Source: Pseudomonadota bacterium (GTDB taxonomy: Bacteria > Pseudomonadota > Gammaproteobacteria > Steroidobacterales > Steroidobacteraceae). Taken from it: DNA of 64,000 nt. Within the stretch, counting starts at the first letter, position 1; the number at the start of each line of letters is the position of its first letter. Both the position numbers and the translations under genes were made by a program. Below the pieces are notes generated by a model. The model ran no database searches. It was given only the letters and a program-made list of their open reading frames with translations, and was not told the origin of the DNA. The DNA lies in assembly GCA_018241425.1 (NCBI GenBank), contig JAFEDU010000002.1, positions 620,001 to 684,000 of the forward strand, in the 5' to 3' direction. Below, one piece after another: positions 35,519 to 44,629 of the stretch.

Positions 35519-36208
35519 ATGACCAAATCCAAGCACGAAGTTAAGGTGGTGGTCTCAAAGAACGGTCCCTACCTGGTCACGGGGGGCGTGCCGCTCGCAA
35601 AGCAGACCATCGTGAGCGACGCCCAGGGAAACTCCGAGGAGTGGAAGGAGGGCGAACCGGTCAAGACCGAGGACAGCTATGCCCTGTGCCGCTGTGGCCA
35701 CTCCAAGAACAAGCCCTTCTGCGACGGCTCCCACACCAAGGCGCGCTTCGATGGGACCGAAACCGCAAGCCACGCGCCGTACCGCGAGCAGGCACAGGTG
35801 ATGGAAGGGCCGGCCATGGCGCTTACCGATGCCCAGGCGCTGTGCGCATTCGCTCGCTTCTGCGATCCGAACGGGCAGGTATGGGGGCAGGTGGAGCGTA
35901 CTGACGACCCGAAGGTCCGGCAGCTGTTCGTGCGCCAGGTGAACAACTGCCCCTCGGGGCGCCTGGTGGCCTGGGATCGCTCGACCGGCAAGCCGGTCGA
36001 GCACGCGCTGCCGGTCTCGATCGGGATCATCGAGGATCCCGTAGAGAAGGTGAGCGGCCCCCTGTGGCTGCGCGGGGGTATCCCCGTGGTGTCGGCCGAT
36101 GGCTTTGCCTACGAGGTCCGAAACCGCGTCACGGTGTGCCGCTGCGGTGCCTCCAAGAACAAGCCGTTCTGCGATGGCTCGCACGCCGCCATCAAGTTCC
36201 ACGATTAG
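35519..36208 (+). CDS. double CDGSH iron-sulfur protein
   Basis: 229 residues with two CDGSH sites, CRCGHSKNKPFCDGSH and CRCGASKNKPFCDGSH, each expected to bind a 2Fe-2S cluster with Cys3His1 ligation, and between them a Fer4_19-type domain with CAFARFCD and NNCPSGRL. Likely an electron carrier or redox sensor. The start ATG lies at the beginning of a 106-base divergent intergenic region. Confidence 0.9.
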   Translation: MTKSKHEVKVVVSKNGPYLVTGGVPLAKQTIVSDAQGNSEEWKEGEPVKTEDSYALCRCGHSKNKPFCDGSHTKARFDGTETASHAPYREQAQVMEGPAMALTDAQALCAFARFCDPNGQVWGQVERTDDPKVRQLFVRQVNNCPSGRLVAWDRSTGKPVEHALPVSIGIIEDPVEKVSGPLWLRGGIPVVSADGFAYEVRNRVTVCRCGASKNKPFCDGSHAAIKFHD

Positions 36209-36552
36209 CGCGATCGTTCGTTGCCGCGATCTGCCGCAGTTTGTGCGGCGTTAGGTCGGCCACGCACCGTCACCCCGGGGCTTGGGGGCATCCGGCCACT
36301 GCGTTTCGGCCGGCGTGGTTGGTTTCGCCAACTGATTGCACTCACGCCTGGCTTCGGAATCTGTGTCGCTCGTGGCGCCTGGCCCGTACCTGCGATCGCT
36401 CAAGACGTACTTTCGGCGATTCCGTACCCGGTCGGGATGCCCCAGTCCCGCGCTGCGATGCTTCGATTCGAATCTCAACGTGCGACGGGAGACCCCGGGG
36501 GCCACTCCGCCAAGCCCGTAGCTGTCGAGCCCGCCTCGAGCTCCAGCGCGCC
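36209..36552. other. gene-free stretch of 344 bases
   Basis: Short open frames exist on both strands but none has family resemblance, a convincing ribosome site or codon use like the neighbours. It lies between two convergent genes. I see no tRNA, repeat or clear terminator in it. Base composition appears less GC-rich than its flanks, by eye. Confidence 0.5.
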
Positions 36553-36864
36553 TTAGAGGGTCACTTCGCTGATCTGCACCACGGGAGTCGTGTTGGTGTA
36601 GTTGGGAATGTCGCCCATGATCTCGGCCACGTGCGGGGCGAAGGCCGCCTGGAAGGCGGCCACCGAGTCGAAGGTCAGGTACCCGGCCGCAATGTAGGGG
36701 GCCGGAGAGCCCGGCGCTGCGCCGCCCAGGCCGCCCTCGGCGGCAATCGCGCGGCAGGCTTCGCCGCAGCGCGCCTTCACCATCGGCATGTGCTTGGTGA
36801 CGTAGTAGTTCATGTCGAACTTCGCACCCGTGGCGTTCGGGTACAGCACGGCGACTCGGATCAT
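36553..36864 (-). CDS. EthD-family dimeric alpha/beta-barrel protein
   Basis: 103 residues matching the EthD pattern: IRVAVLYPN at the start, FDMNYYVTKHMPMVK in the middle, then YLTFDSVAAFQAAF. Members range from ether-degradation accessory proteins to small-molecule mono-oxygenase or decarboxylase relatives. No operon partner is present, so no specific role can be given. Confidence 0.85.
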   Translation of the reverse strand: MIRVAVLYPNATGAKFDMNYYVTKHMPMVKARCGEACRAIAAEGGLGGAAPGSPAPYIAAGYLTFDSVAAFQAAFAPHVAEIMGDIPNYTNTTPVVQISEVTL

Positions 36865-36995
36865 GCGGGTGCTCCTGTGGGATGTAGCCCGAATCCTACA
36901 CCAACTTCGCCGCCTGCCCGATCGAGGCGGGGCGGAACCCAGAGCGATACTGCGCCTACGACATCGGAGCGGTCGGCGCTCCCAGAGAGGGTTCC

Positions 36996-37157
36996 ATGCT
37001 TCATTACGCCGTGATCTTTTTCATCATCGCCATCATCGCCGCCGTGCTGGGCTTCGGTGGTCTCGCGGCCGGCGCTGCGGGCATCGCGAAGATCCTGTTC
37101 TTCGTATTCCTGATCGGCGCGCTCGTGACCTTCCTGGCCGGACGCTCCAGGGTCTAG
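36996..37157 (+). CDS. DUF1328 (UPF0391/YtjA-like) small membrane protein
   Basis: 53 residues, [20 protein letters not shown] at the start, then a Gly/Ala turn and a second hydrophobic segment ending in AGRSRV. This two-helix pattern is diagnostic of the DUF1328 family, often stress-induced. AGAGAGG precedes the ATG by a few bases. Function is unknown. Confidence 0.9.
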   Translation: MLHYAVIFFIIAIIAAVLGFGGLAAGAAGIAKILFFVFLIGALVTFLAGRSRV

Positions 37158-37316
37158 CGGGGCTCAGGCCGCATCCGCATGAAAGCTTGGCAGGCCGGGT
37201 GCAAGGGAATGCGCCCGGCCCTTCGGCGCCCATAGTTCTCCTGAACGGCCCGGAGGATTTAAGCTGTCGATCCGCCGCGGCCCGTAACTTGGGCCCGCTC
37301 TTTCAAGGATCACGGC

Positions 37317-38234
37317 ATGACCCAGGGTACCCACCACAGCGGGGACGATCCGCGTAACCGCGACGTCCTCATCTACATCAACGGCGAGCTGTACCCCCGC
37401 GAGCGCGCACTGGTCTCTGTCTTCGATTCAGGCTTCATACTGGGGGATGGCGTCTGGGAGGGCCTGCGGGTCCACCACGGCCGTATTGCCTTCCTCGACA
37501 TGCACCTGGCCCGCCTCTACGAGGCGGCGAAGGCGATCGACCTGGACGTCGGCCTCGATGCGCAGGCACTGACCACGGCGCTCTACCGGACCCTCGAGTC
37601 GAACCACATGAGCGAGGGCGTGCACATCCGCCTCATGGTCACGCGGGGGCTGAAGGCCACGCCGTACCAGGATCCGCGCGTGTGCATCGGGCCTGCGACC
37701 GTGGTGATCATCCCCGAGTACAAGGTGCCCAAGCCGGAGCTCCTCACGCGCGGCGTGCGGCTCTTCACCGTGCACGTCCGGCGCGGGGCCCCCGACGTGC
37801 AGGATCCGAAGCTCAATTCGCATTCCAAGCTCAACTGCATCACCGCCTGCATCCAAGCCACCAAGGCGGGCGCGGACGAGGCGCTGATGCTCGATCCGCA
37901 CGGATTCGTCGCGACGTGCAATTCCACGCATTTCTTCATCGTCCGCCGCGGCGAGGTGTGGACTTCCACCGGAAAGTACTGTCTGGCCGGCATCACGCGC
38001 GAGAACGTGCTGCGGCTGTGTCGCGCCGCGGGAATCCCCGTGTTCGAGAAGGACTTCAGCCTGACCGAGGTTTACGGGGCCGAGGAGGCCTTCGTCACCG
38101 GGACCTTCGCCGGGCTCGCGCCGGTCACCGAGGTGGACGGGCGGCGTATCAGTGCCGGGCGCGGGCCGATGGTGGAGCGCCTGCAGAGGCTGTACCTCGA
38201 GCTCATCGAACGAGATACGGCCGGGCGGTCCTGA
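37317..38234 (+). CDS. class IV PLP aminotransferase (BCAT/D-amino-acid type)
   Basis: 305 residues. VFDSGFILGDGVWEGLRV is the N-terminal signature, the PLP lysine lies in HSKLNCI, and TCNSTHFFIV and GITRENVLRL follow. It is shorter than typical IlvE and closer to D-alanine or aminodeoxychorismate-lyase-like members; the substrate is not clear. Its stop overlaps the ATG of the next gene, and a third gene overlaps that one, so the three form one operon. Confidence 0.88.
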   Translation: MTQGTHHSGDDPRNRDVLIYINGELYPRERALVSVFDSGFILGDGVWEGLRVHHGRIAFLDMHLARLYEAAKAIDLDVGLDAQALTTALYRTLESNHMSEGVHIRLMVTRGLKATPYQDPRVCIGPATVVIIPEYKVPKPELLTRGVRLFTVHVRRGAPDVQDPKLNSHSKLNCITACIQATKAGADEALMLDPHGFVATCNSTHFFIVRRGEVWTSTGKYCLAGITRENVLRLCRAAGIPVFEKDFSLTEVYGAEEAFVTGTFAGLAPVTEVDGRRISAGRGPMVERLQRLYLELIERDTAGRS

Positions 38235-38971
38235 TGGCAGGCCCTGCCGTGCGGGTCGCCATGTGGTCCGGCCCACGCAACATTTCCACCGCGATGATGC
38301 GTGCCTGGGAAAACCGGGGGGACTGCGCGGTCATGGACGAGCCCTTTTACGCGCACTACCTCGCGCAGACCGGACTTGATCACCCGGGTCGGGAGCTCGT
38401 TATCGCGGCTGGCGACCCCGACTGGCGCAGTGTCGCTGCCCGCGTCAGCACCGCACCCGGGCCTGGGGTAGCGGTCAGCTACCAGAAGCACATGACCCAC
38501 CACCTACTTCCCGGGATGGGGCGCGAATGGCTCGCCGCCCTGCGACACGTGTTCCTGATCCGCGACCCGCGCCGGGTCCTGGTGTCCTACGTGAAGAGCC
38601 GCCCCAACGTTACGGCGGCCGACATCGGCGTACTGCAGCAGTTCGAGATTTATGAGTACGTGCGCAAGCAGTTGCACCAGCAGCCTCCGGTGATCGACGC
38701 CGATGACTTCCTGGTTGCCCCCGAGGCTCAGTTGCGCGCGCTGTGCACGCACCTGGACGTGCCGTTCACTCCGCGGATGCTGCAGTGGCCCCCGGGCCCG
38801 AGGCCGAGCGACGGTGTGTGGGCGCCGTACTGGTATGCCCAGGTCTATCGTTCGACCGGGTTCGAGGCGCCCCGGAGCGAGGCTGCGCACGTGCCGGCCG
38901 GGTTCGCCGGGATCATCGAGGAGGTGATGCCGGCCTTCGAGGCGCTGCGCGCCCTGAGGCTGCGCACGTGA
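38234..38971 (+). CDS. sulfotransferase-like P-loop protein
   Basis: 245 residues from ATG 38234 (overlap with the upstream stop). The N-terminal WSGPRNISTAMMRAW resembles the 5'-phosphosulfate-binding loop of sulfotransferases, and FLIRDPRRVLVSYVKS resembles the 3'-phosphate-binding stretch. It is wedged between two aminotransferases, hinting at modification of an amino compound. Sulfotransfer activity itself is not proven by these motifs. Confidence 0.75.
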   Translation: MAGPAVRVAMWSGPRNISTAMMRAWENRGDCAVMDEPFYAHYLAQTGLDHPGRELVIAAGDPDWRSVAARVSTAPGPGVAVSYQKHMTHHLLPGMGREWLAALRHVFLIRDPRRVLVSYVKSRPNVTAADIGVLQQFEIYEYVRKQLHQQPPVIDADDFLVAPEAQLRALCTHLDVPFTPRMLQWPPGPRPSDGVWAPYWYAQVYRSTGFEAPRSEAAHVPAGFAGIIEEVMPAFEALRALRLRT

Positions 38972-40338
38972 CCCCCGAACGGGTCGGGAGGCTTCTCGCG
39001 CGGGAGCAGCAGGACTACGTGCACCGCCATCGACGCTCCCGCGCGCTGTTTGCGGCGGGCGAGCAGCACTACCTCTACGGTGTTCCCATGCACTGGATGC
39101 GGCGCTGGGCGGGGGGCTTCCCGCTGTGCGCAACCCGTGCGAGCGGTGCCCGGCTGTGGTGTGCCGACGGACTGGAGTACGTCGACTTCTGCCTCGGCGA
39201 CACCGGCGCCATGGCCGGGCATGCCGCACCGGCGGTCACGAACGCCCTGCACGCCCAGCTGCAGCGGGGCACCACCCTCATGCTGCCCACCGAGGACGCG
39301 CAGTGGGTCGGCGCGGAGCTGGTGCGGCGCTTTGGCCTCCCGTACTGGGGCTTCACGACGTCGGCGACCGATGCCAACAGGGCGGCCATCCGCATCGCGC
39401 GGCTGATCACGGGGCGCGACGTGGTGCTGGTGTTCAATGGTTGCTACCACGGCTCGGTGGAAGAGGCGCACGTCGGGCTCGCCGCCGATGGGCGCACCGT
39501 GATGCGCTCCGGAGTGCACCCGAACGCCATCGATCATGCGCGCGTCTCGCGGGTGGTGGAGTTCAACGACGTCGCGGCGCTGGAGAAGGCGCTGGCCGCA
39601 GAGGATGTCGCCCTCGTGCTCGCCGAGCCGTGCATGACGAACTACGGACTGATCGAGGCGGCGCCCGGGTTCCTGGGCGCGCTGCGCGACCTCACCCGCC
39701 GCAGCGGCACGCTGCTGCTGTACGACGAGACGCATACCTGGTCAGCCGGTCCCGGCGGCTATACCGCCCGGGATCACCTGGAACCGGACATCTTCACGAT
39801 CGGGAAGGCGATCGGCGGGGGCGTGCCCGTCGGCCTCTACGGGGTCAGTGCGTCGGTGGCGGAGCGTATCTGGGAGCACGCGCCGCGCGAGTCGGTGCGG
39901 CCCGGGGTCCGGCAGAGCTCCCACCTGGGTTTCGGCGGGACGCTCGCCGGGAGTGCGCTGCAGGTGGCGGCGGTACGGGCGGTCCTGGCGGAAGTGCTGA
40001 CGGAGGCGAACTTCGCCCACATGATCGCGCTTGCCGACCGCCTGGCCCAGGCGGCGCGCCGCACCGTCGCCACTCATGCGCTGCCTTGGTACGTTGCCCA
40101 GAGCGGCGCCCGGGTCGAGACCCTCTTCACGAGCGAGCCCCCGCGCACCGCCTCGGGGCTGGCCCGCTCGCGCGACGGTGCGCTGGAGACGCTCCTGCAC
40201 CTGTACTTCCTGAACCGCGGGGTGCTCATCACCCCGTTCCACAGCATGCTTCTCATGTGTCCGGCGACCTCGGCCGAGGACGTCGACCGTTACTTGAGCA
40301 CGTTTGCAGGGCTGTGCCTCGAACTGCGCGAGTCCTAG
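38968..40338 (+). CDS. class III PLP aminotransferase (GSA-aminomutase-like)
   Basis: 456 residues from GTG 38968 (GTGA overlap). The segment WCADGLEYVDFCLGDTGAM, FNGCYHGSVEE, LLYDETHTWSAGPGGY and the PLP lysine in FTIGKAIGGGVPVGLYG show a class III fold most like glutamate-1-semialdehyde aminomutase relatives. Asp in YDETH is conserved. Third gene of the aminotransferase/sulfotransferase-like/aminotransferase operon; substrate unknown. Confidence 0.88.
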   Translation: MTPERVGRLLAREQQDYVHRHRRSRALFAAGEQHYLYGVPMHWMRRWAGGFPLCATRASGARLWCADGLEYVDFCLGDTGAMAGHAAPAVTNALHAQLQRGTTLMLPTEDAQWVGAELVRRFGLPYWGFTTSATDANRAAIRIARLITGRDVVLVFNGCYHGSVEEAHVGLAADGRTVMRSGVHPNAIDHARVSRVVEFNDVAALEKALAAEDVALVLAEPCMTNYGLIEAAPGFLGALRDLTRRSGTLLLYDETHTWSAGPGGYTARDHLEPDIFTIGKAIGGGVPVGLYGVSASVAERIWEHAPRESVRPGVRQSSHLGFGGTLAGSALQVAAVRAVLAEVLTEANFAHMIALADRLAQAARRTVATHALPWYVAQSGARVETLFTSEPPRTASGLARSRDGALETLLHLYFLNRGVLITPFHSMLLMCPATSAEDVDRYLSTFAGLCLELRES

Positions 40339-40353
40339 GGCGCCCGGTGGCGC

Positions 40354-41511
40354 TTACACCCCGCTTTTGATCCGGGTCCAGATCCGCGTTCGCATGCGCT
40401 GGTACTTGGCGTCGAACTCGGTCGGCAGGAACAGGTGGGCGCGCACGTCGGCGGGCGGATATACCGACGGGTCATTGCGGATGTCCGGGTTCACCAGCGG
40501 CTGCGCGGCGAGGTTGTCGTTGCCGTAATGGATGTCGTTGGTGATGGCGGCGATGACGCTCGGGCGCAGGATGAAGTTGATGAATAGGTGCGCCGCGCGC
40601 GGATGCGGGGCCCCGATCGGGATGAGGAGCGCGTTGTAGGTGATGTCCGAGCCTTCCTTGGGTACCGTGAAGGCCATGTCCAGGTGCAGGCCGGCCTCGT
40701 GCGAACGCACCACTGCGATGCTGAAGTCGCTCGACCAGCCCATGGCGACGCACAGCTCGTTGCTCGCCAGCTGGTTGATGTAGTCGCTCGAGTCGAACAG
40801 GCGGATGTAGGGGCGCACCTTCATGATGAGCTTCTCGGCAGCCGCCAGGTCCTCCTCGCGCCGCGAGTTCGGGTCCAGGTGCAGGTACGCGAGGGCCAGC
40901 CCCAGCACGTCGTCGGGAGAGTCAAGGTAGCTGATGCCGCAGTCGGCGAACTTGGAGACGACGTCGGGGTTGAACAGCATGTCGAGGCTGTCGACCGGTG
41001 CATTGGGCAGCCGGGCCCGGACCTGCGAGACGTTGTAGGCGAAGCCGTTCATGGCGTGCAGGTAGGGGGCCGCGTAGCGGTTGCCCGGATCGAAGCGCGA
41101 CTGGATCGCGAGTACCTCCGGGTCCAGGTACTTCCAGTTCGGCAGGAGACTCTTGTCGAGCGGCTCGTACAGGCCCGCGCGGATCTGGCGGCCGTAGTAA
41201 TTCTCGCTGGTGCTCACGATGTCGTAGCCGGAGTCACCGACCAGCAGCTTAGCTTCCAGCGTCTCGTTGGAATCAAACAGGTCGTAGACGACCTTGATGC
41301 CGGTCTCGCGCTCGAAGTCGGCAACCGTGTGGAACCCGATGTAGTCGTCCCAGTTGTAAACGCGCAGCACGCCTTCCTCGGCGACCGGATGTGTCGCCCC
41401 TGCAGTGGGCGCCGCGGGCCTATGGCAGGCCGCGAGGGCGAGCAGGGCGGTGCCCAGGGCGAGCACCCGCCGTGCGCAGGCAGGGCGCGGGGGCTTGCCG
41501 GCGAGATTCAC
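40354..41511 (-). CDS. polyamine-type periplasmic binding lipoprotein (PotF/PotD-like)
   Basis: 385 residues. A signal peptide ends in the lipobox LLALAAC. The mature N-terminus LRVYNWDDYIGFHTVADFE is the PotD/PotF signature for spermidine or putrescine binding. No permease or ATPase genes accompany it here, so it is an orphan subunit or uses components elsewhere. It follows the Rieske gene at 14 bases, same strand, suggesting co-transcription. Confidence 0.88.
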   Translation of the reverse strand: MNLAGKPPRPACARRVLALGTALLALAACHRPAAPTAGATHPVAEEGVLRVYNWDDYIGFHTVADFERETGIKVVYDLFDSNETLEAKLLVGDSGYDIVSTSENYYGRQIRAGLYEPLDKSLLPNWKYLDPEVLAIQSRFDPGNRYAAPYLHAMNGFAYNVSQVRARLPNAPVDSLDMLFNPDVVSKFADCGISYLDSPDDVLGLALAYLHLDPNSRREEDLAAAEKLIMKVRPYIRLFDSSDYINQLASNELCVAMGWSSDFSIAVVRSHEAGLHLDMAFTVPKEGSDITYNALLIPIGAPHPRAAHLFINFILRPSVIAAITNDIHYGNDNLAAQPLVNPDIRNDPSVYPPADVRAHLFLPTEFDAKYQRMRTRIWTRIKSGV

Positions 41512-41525
41512 CGCGTCAGCCGGGA

Positions 41526-42698
41526 TCAGGGCCGGCTGAGTTCGGCGCGCACCCAGTCCTGGAACTGCCGGATCGCGTATTCCTCGGGCATGAGCACGCC
41601 CTTCTCGTGGGGGGCGGCCTTAAGTCCGCGCTGGTTCAGTTCGCTGACCTCGGCGTCTTCGGACATCACGATGTTGGTGAACTCGACCGCGGGGGAGATG
41701 TCGCGCTTCTCGGCGAGGGTCTCGGGCAGGAACAGGAACTCGATGCTCATCTCGGTGAGCTCAGGCCCCAGCGGCAGCAGGCGCACCACGCGCACGTAGT
41801 CGACGTGGGTGACGATGAAAACCGAGGGGACGCTGGTCAGGTAGAGGTGGCCGGCCTTACGGTCCTCCTCGCTCACCTTGGGGAACGGCACGCCCACCGG
41901 CTTGCCGTCCATGGTCCAGGACTGCGCGCCGCTGCGCAGGCCGCCTGCGTAGCGCGGGTCCTCGTCGCTCTCGTGATCCTGCCAGCTCGGATCGTCACGA
42001 CGCTCGAGCAGCGCACGGCCGAAGATGGGCACGAGCTGCGCTAGCTTCGGGTGCACACCCGGGCAGTGCAGGCACTCGTTGTAGTTCTCCCAGAACACCT
42101 TCCAGTTGCATTTGATGAGCTTCTTCAAGGTGTGACCGACGACCAGCTTGTCGAGCTCGTAGTCCGCAAAGCGCGCCAGCGGCAGGTCGAAGGCCTTCTC
42201 GAAGGGCGGCGGGTCCTTGCTCAGCGCCACGAACACGAAGCCGCCCCACTCGGTGAGCGGCAGGCCGTAGAGCGGGAAGTCGCGCCGGTCGAACCCGTCC
42301 GGGTTCACGGCCGAGGAGGTCTGCACCAGCTCGCCCTTCAGGTTGTAGCGCCAGGCGTGATAGGGGCAGACGATGCCGGCGGCGGGGAAGCGTCCCTCGC
42401 TGCTGCGGCACAGGGCTGCGCCGCGATGGCGGCAGACGTTGTGGAAGGCGCGCGCAGTGCCATCGTCGCTGCGCACGACGATGACCGACTGGTCGCCGAT
42501 CTCGAGCGTGCGGAAGCTGCGTGGCTGCGCGATCGCGCTCGAGCGGCACACGTAGACCCAGTTGCGCTGCCAGATCTTCTTCAGTTCAAACTGATAGTGA
42601 TCGGCGTCGAAGTAGTAGTGGGAGGGCAGGGTCTCGATGACCGCAGTGAGGCCGGTATAGCCGGGGTCGCGCCGCACGGGCGTAAGGTTCGCGCTCAC
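41526..42698 (-). CDS. Rieske non-heme iron oxygenase alpha subunit
   Basis: 390 residues from GTG 42698, chosen for the GGAG eight bases upstream; a TTG at 42728 would add ten residues. The Rieske centre is CRHRG and CPYH, separated as usual, and the mononuclear iron site is NYNECLHCPGVH. The overall pattern resembles quaternary-ammonium (betaine/carnitine/stachydrine-type) oxygenases more than aromatic dioxygenases, though this is a judgement from motif layout. No reductase gene is adjacent. Confidence 0.85.
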   Translation of the reverse strand: MSANLTPVRRDPGYTGLTAVIETLPSHYYFDADHYQFELKKIWQRNWVYVCRSSAIAQPRSFRTLEIGDQSVIVVRSDDGTARAFHNVCRHRGAALCRSSEGRFPAAGIVCPYHAWRYNLKGELVQTSSAVNPDGFDRRDFPLYGLPLTEWGGFVFVALSKDPPPFEKAFDLPLARFADYELDKLVVGHTLKKLIKCNWKVFWENYNECLHCPGVHPKLAQLVPIFGRALLERRDDPSWQDHESDEDPRYAGGLRSGAQSWTMDGKPVGVPFPKVSEEDRKAGHLYLTSVPSVFIVTHVDYVRVVRLLPLGPELTEMSIEFLFLPETLAEKRDISPAVEFTNIVMSEDAEVSELNQRGLKAAPHEKGVLMPEEYAIRQFQDWVRAELSRP

Positions 42699-42848
42699 GG
42701 TGGGTACTCCAGTGGAAGACGCACCCAAACGGCGGGCGTGTCGCCACCATTCTAGGCCACGGCGGGGGTGCCCGTCGCCTGTCCAGGCCCATCAGAGCCG
42801 GGAAAGGCCTCATGACGGGGGGCGCGACCGGGCGCTAGAATCGCTTTA

Positions 42849-43073
42849 ATGGCACGGGTGAGCGACACCGGCTCGATCGAGAGGGTTTTCGGCTGGCGCG
42901 CGGGCCTGCGGCGCGAGCTTGCGGTCCTGCTGTTACTTAAGGCCGCAGCGCTGGCCCTGCTGTGGTGGATGTTCTTCTCCCCGGCGCACCGGGCGCCGGT
43001 GGATGCGGCGGCCGCCGGCCGTCATCTGGCGCTCGAGGCACCCCCTGCGCCCGCTTCGGGAGATGGTTCTTGA
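42849..43073 (+). CDS. cydP: small bd-oxidase accessory protein CydP
   Basis: 74 residues: a basic N-terminus, one membrane helix (about 24-44, LAVLLLLKAAALALLWWMFF) and an Ala/Pro tail. Small proteins of this type directly precede cydA in several Gammaproteobacteria and are annotated as CydP. It overlaps the TTG start of cydA by four bases. Confidence 0.8.
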   Translation: MARVSDTGSIERVFGWRAGLRRELAVLLLLKAAALALLWWMFFSPAHRAPVDAAAAGRHLALEAPPAPASGDGS

Positions 43074-44629
43074 TCGACTTCGGCCTGGTACACGTGTCGC
43101 GCCTGCAGTTCGCGCTCACCGCCCTCTACCACTTCCTGTTCGTGCCGCTGACGCTCGGGCTGTCCATGATCCTGGTGATCATGGAGGCCACCTACGTAAT
43201 GACCGGTCGCGAGATCTGGAAGCGCATGACGCGCTTCTGGGGGATGCTGTTCGGCATCAACTTCGCCATGGGGGTTGCCACCGGCATCACCATGGAGTTC
43301 CAGTTCGGCACCAACTGGGCCTACTACGCGCACTACGTCGGGGACATTTTCGGGGCGCCGCTCGCGATTGAGGGCCTGATGGCCTTCTTCCTCGAGTCCA
43401 CCTTCGTGGGCCTGTTCTTTTTCGGCTGGGACCGGCTCTCGAAGATCGGCCACCTCATCGTGACGGGGCTCGTGGCGCTCGGCTCGAGCCTCTCGGCGCT
43501 GTGGATCCTGATCGCCAACGCCTGGATGCAGAACCCGGTGGGGGCGAAGTTCAACCCGCAGACCATGCGCATGGAGCTCGAGTCCTTCGCCGACGTGCTC
43601 CTCAACCCCGTGGCACAGGCGAAGTTCGTCCACACCGTCGCCGCAGGCTACGTGGTCGGTTCCGTATTCGTGCTGGCGATCAGCGCGTATTACCTGCTGC
43701 GCGGCCGGAATGTGGCGATCGCGCGGCGCTCCATGGCGGTCGCGGCGAGCTTCGGGCTCGCCTGCTCGCTGTCGGTCGTGGTGCTCGGCGATGAGTCCGG
43801 TTACGAGGCAAGCGCCAACCAGAAGATGAAGGTGGCCGCCATCGAGGCGGAGTGGCATACCCAGCCGCCGCCGGCCTCGTTCACGCTGTTCGGCTTCCCA
43901 GACCTTGCGACCCATTCGACCCACGCCGAGATCAAGGTGCCCTGGCTCCTGGGGCTCATCGCGACGCGCTCGGTCGACAAACCCGTGCCCGGAATGTTCG
44001 AGCTGGTGGAGCGTGCGCGCGCCCGCGTCGTGAGCGGCATCCAGGCGCACCAGGCGCTGCAGCTCCTGCGGGTCGACCCGGAGGACACGACCGCGGCCAC
44101 GCGCTTCGCGCAGCACCAGGACGACCTGGGGTATGGTCTCTTGCTGCTGCGCTTCGTGGACGACCCTTCCAAGGCAACGCCCGAGCAGATCGAGGCGGCG
44201 GCCTGGTCCACGGTGCCGAACGTGCCGGTGCTCTTCTGGAGCTTCCGCTTCATGGTGGGCATCGGGCTCTTCCTGATCGCGCTGTTCGCGACCGGCTTCT
44301 ATCTTGCGACCCGCCACCGCTTTGAGCAGAACCGCTGGTACCTGAAGGTGGCGCTGTGCAGCCTGCCGCTGCCGTGGATCGCCGCCGAGCTCGGCTGGAT
44401 CGTCGCGGAATACGGCCGGCAGCCGTGGGCCATCGACGGACTCCTGCCGACGTTCCTCGGCGTCTCGGCCACATCGCACGTCAACGTGCTCCTGTCGCTC
44501 AGCGGCTTTGCCGTCTTCTACTCGGCGCTCGCCATCGTCGATGTGTACCTCCTGGTCCGGATGATCCGGCGGGGCCCGGACGGCCTGGGATACTGGCCCG
44601 CGCCGCAGGGGGAGGTGAGCCATGCCTGA
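43070..44629 (+). CDS. cydA: cytochrome bd ubiquinol oxidase subunit I
   Basis: 519 residues from TTG 43070, preceded by GGGAG at about eight bases. The start aligns with E. coli CydA; the heme-ligand region HVSRLQFALTALYHFLFVPL is at the N-terminus and GINFAMGVATGITMEFQFGT follows. Nine membrane helices are expected. It oxidises ubiquinol and reduces oxygen at low oxygen tension. The quinol loop is of moderate length. It overlaps cydB by eight bases. Confidence 0.95.
   Translation: MIDFGLVHVSRLQFALTALYHFLFVPLTLGLSMILVIMEATYVMTGREIWKRMTRFWGMLFGINFAMGVATGITMEFQFGTNWAYYAHYVGDIFGAPLAIEGLMAFFLESTFVGLFFFGWDRLSKIGHLIVTGLVALGSSLSALWILIANAWMQNPVGAKFNPQTMRMELESFADVLLNPVAQAKFVHTVAAGYVVGSVFVLAISAYYLLRGRNVAIARRSMAVAASFGLACSLSVVVLGDESGYEASANQKMKVAAIEAEWHTQPPPASFTLFGFPDLATHSTHAEIKVPWLLGLIATRSVDKPVPGMFELVERARARVVSGIQAHQALQLLRVDPEDTTAATRFAQHQDDLGYGLLLLRFVDDPSKATPEQIEAAAWSTVPNVPVLFWSFRFMVGIGLFLIALFATGFYLATRHRFEQNRWYLKVALCSLPLPWIAAELGWIVAEYGRQPWAIDGLLPTFLGVSATSHVNVLLSLSGFAVFYSALAIVDVYLLVRMIRRGPDGLGYWPAPQGEVSHA

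Noticed and set aside
36221..36556. Short open frames in the gap between CDGSH and EthD genes
   Set aside because: No homology-like motif, no ribosome site, and codon use unlike the neighbours.
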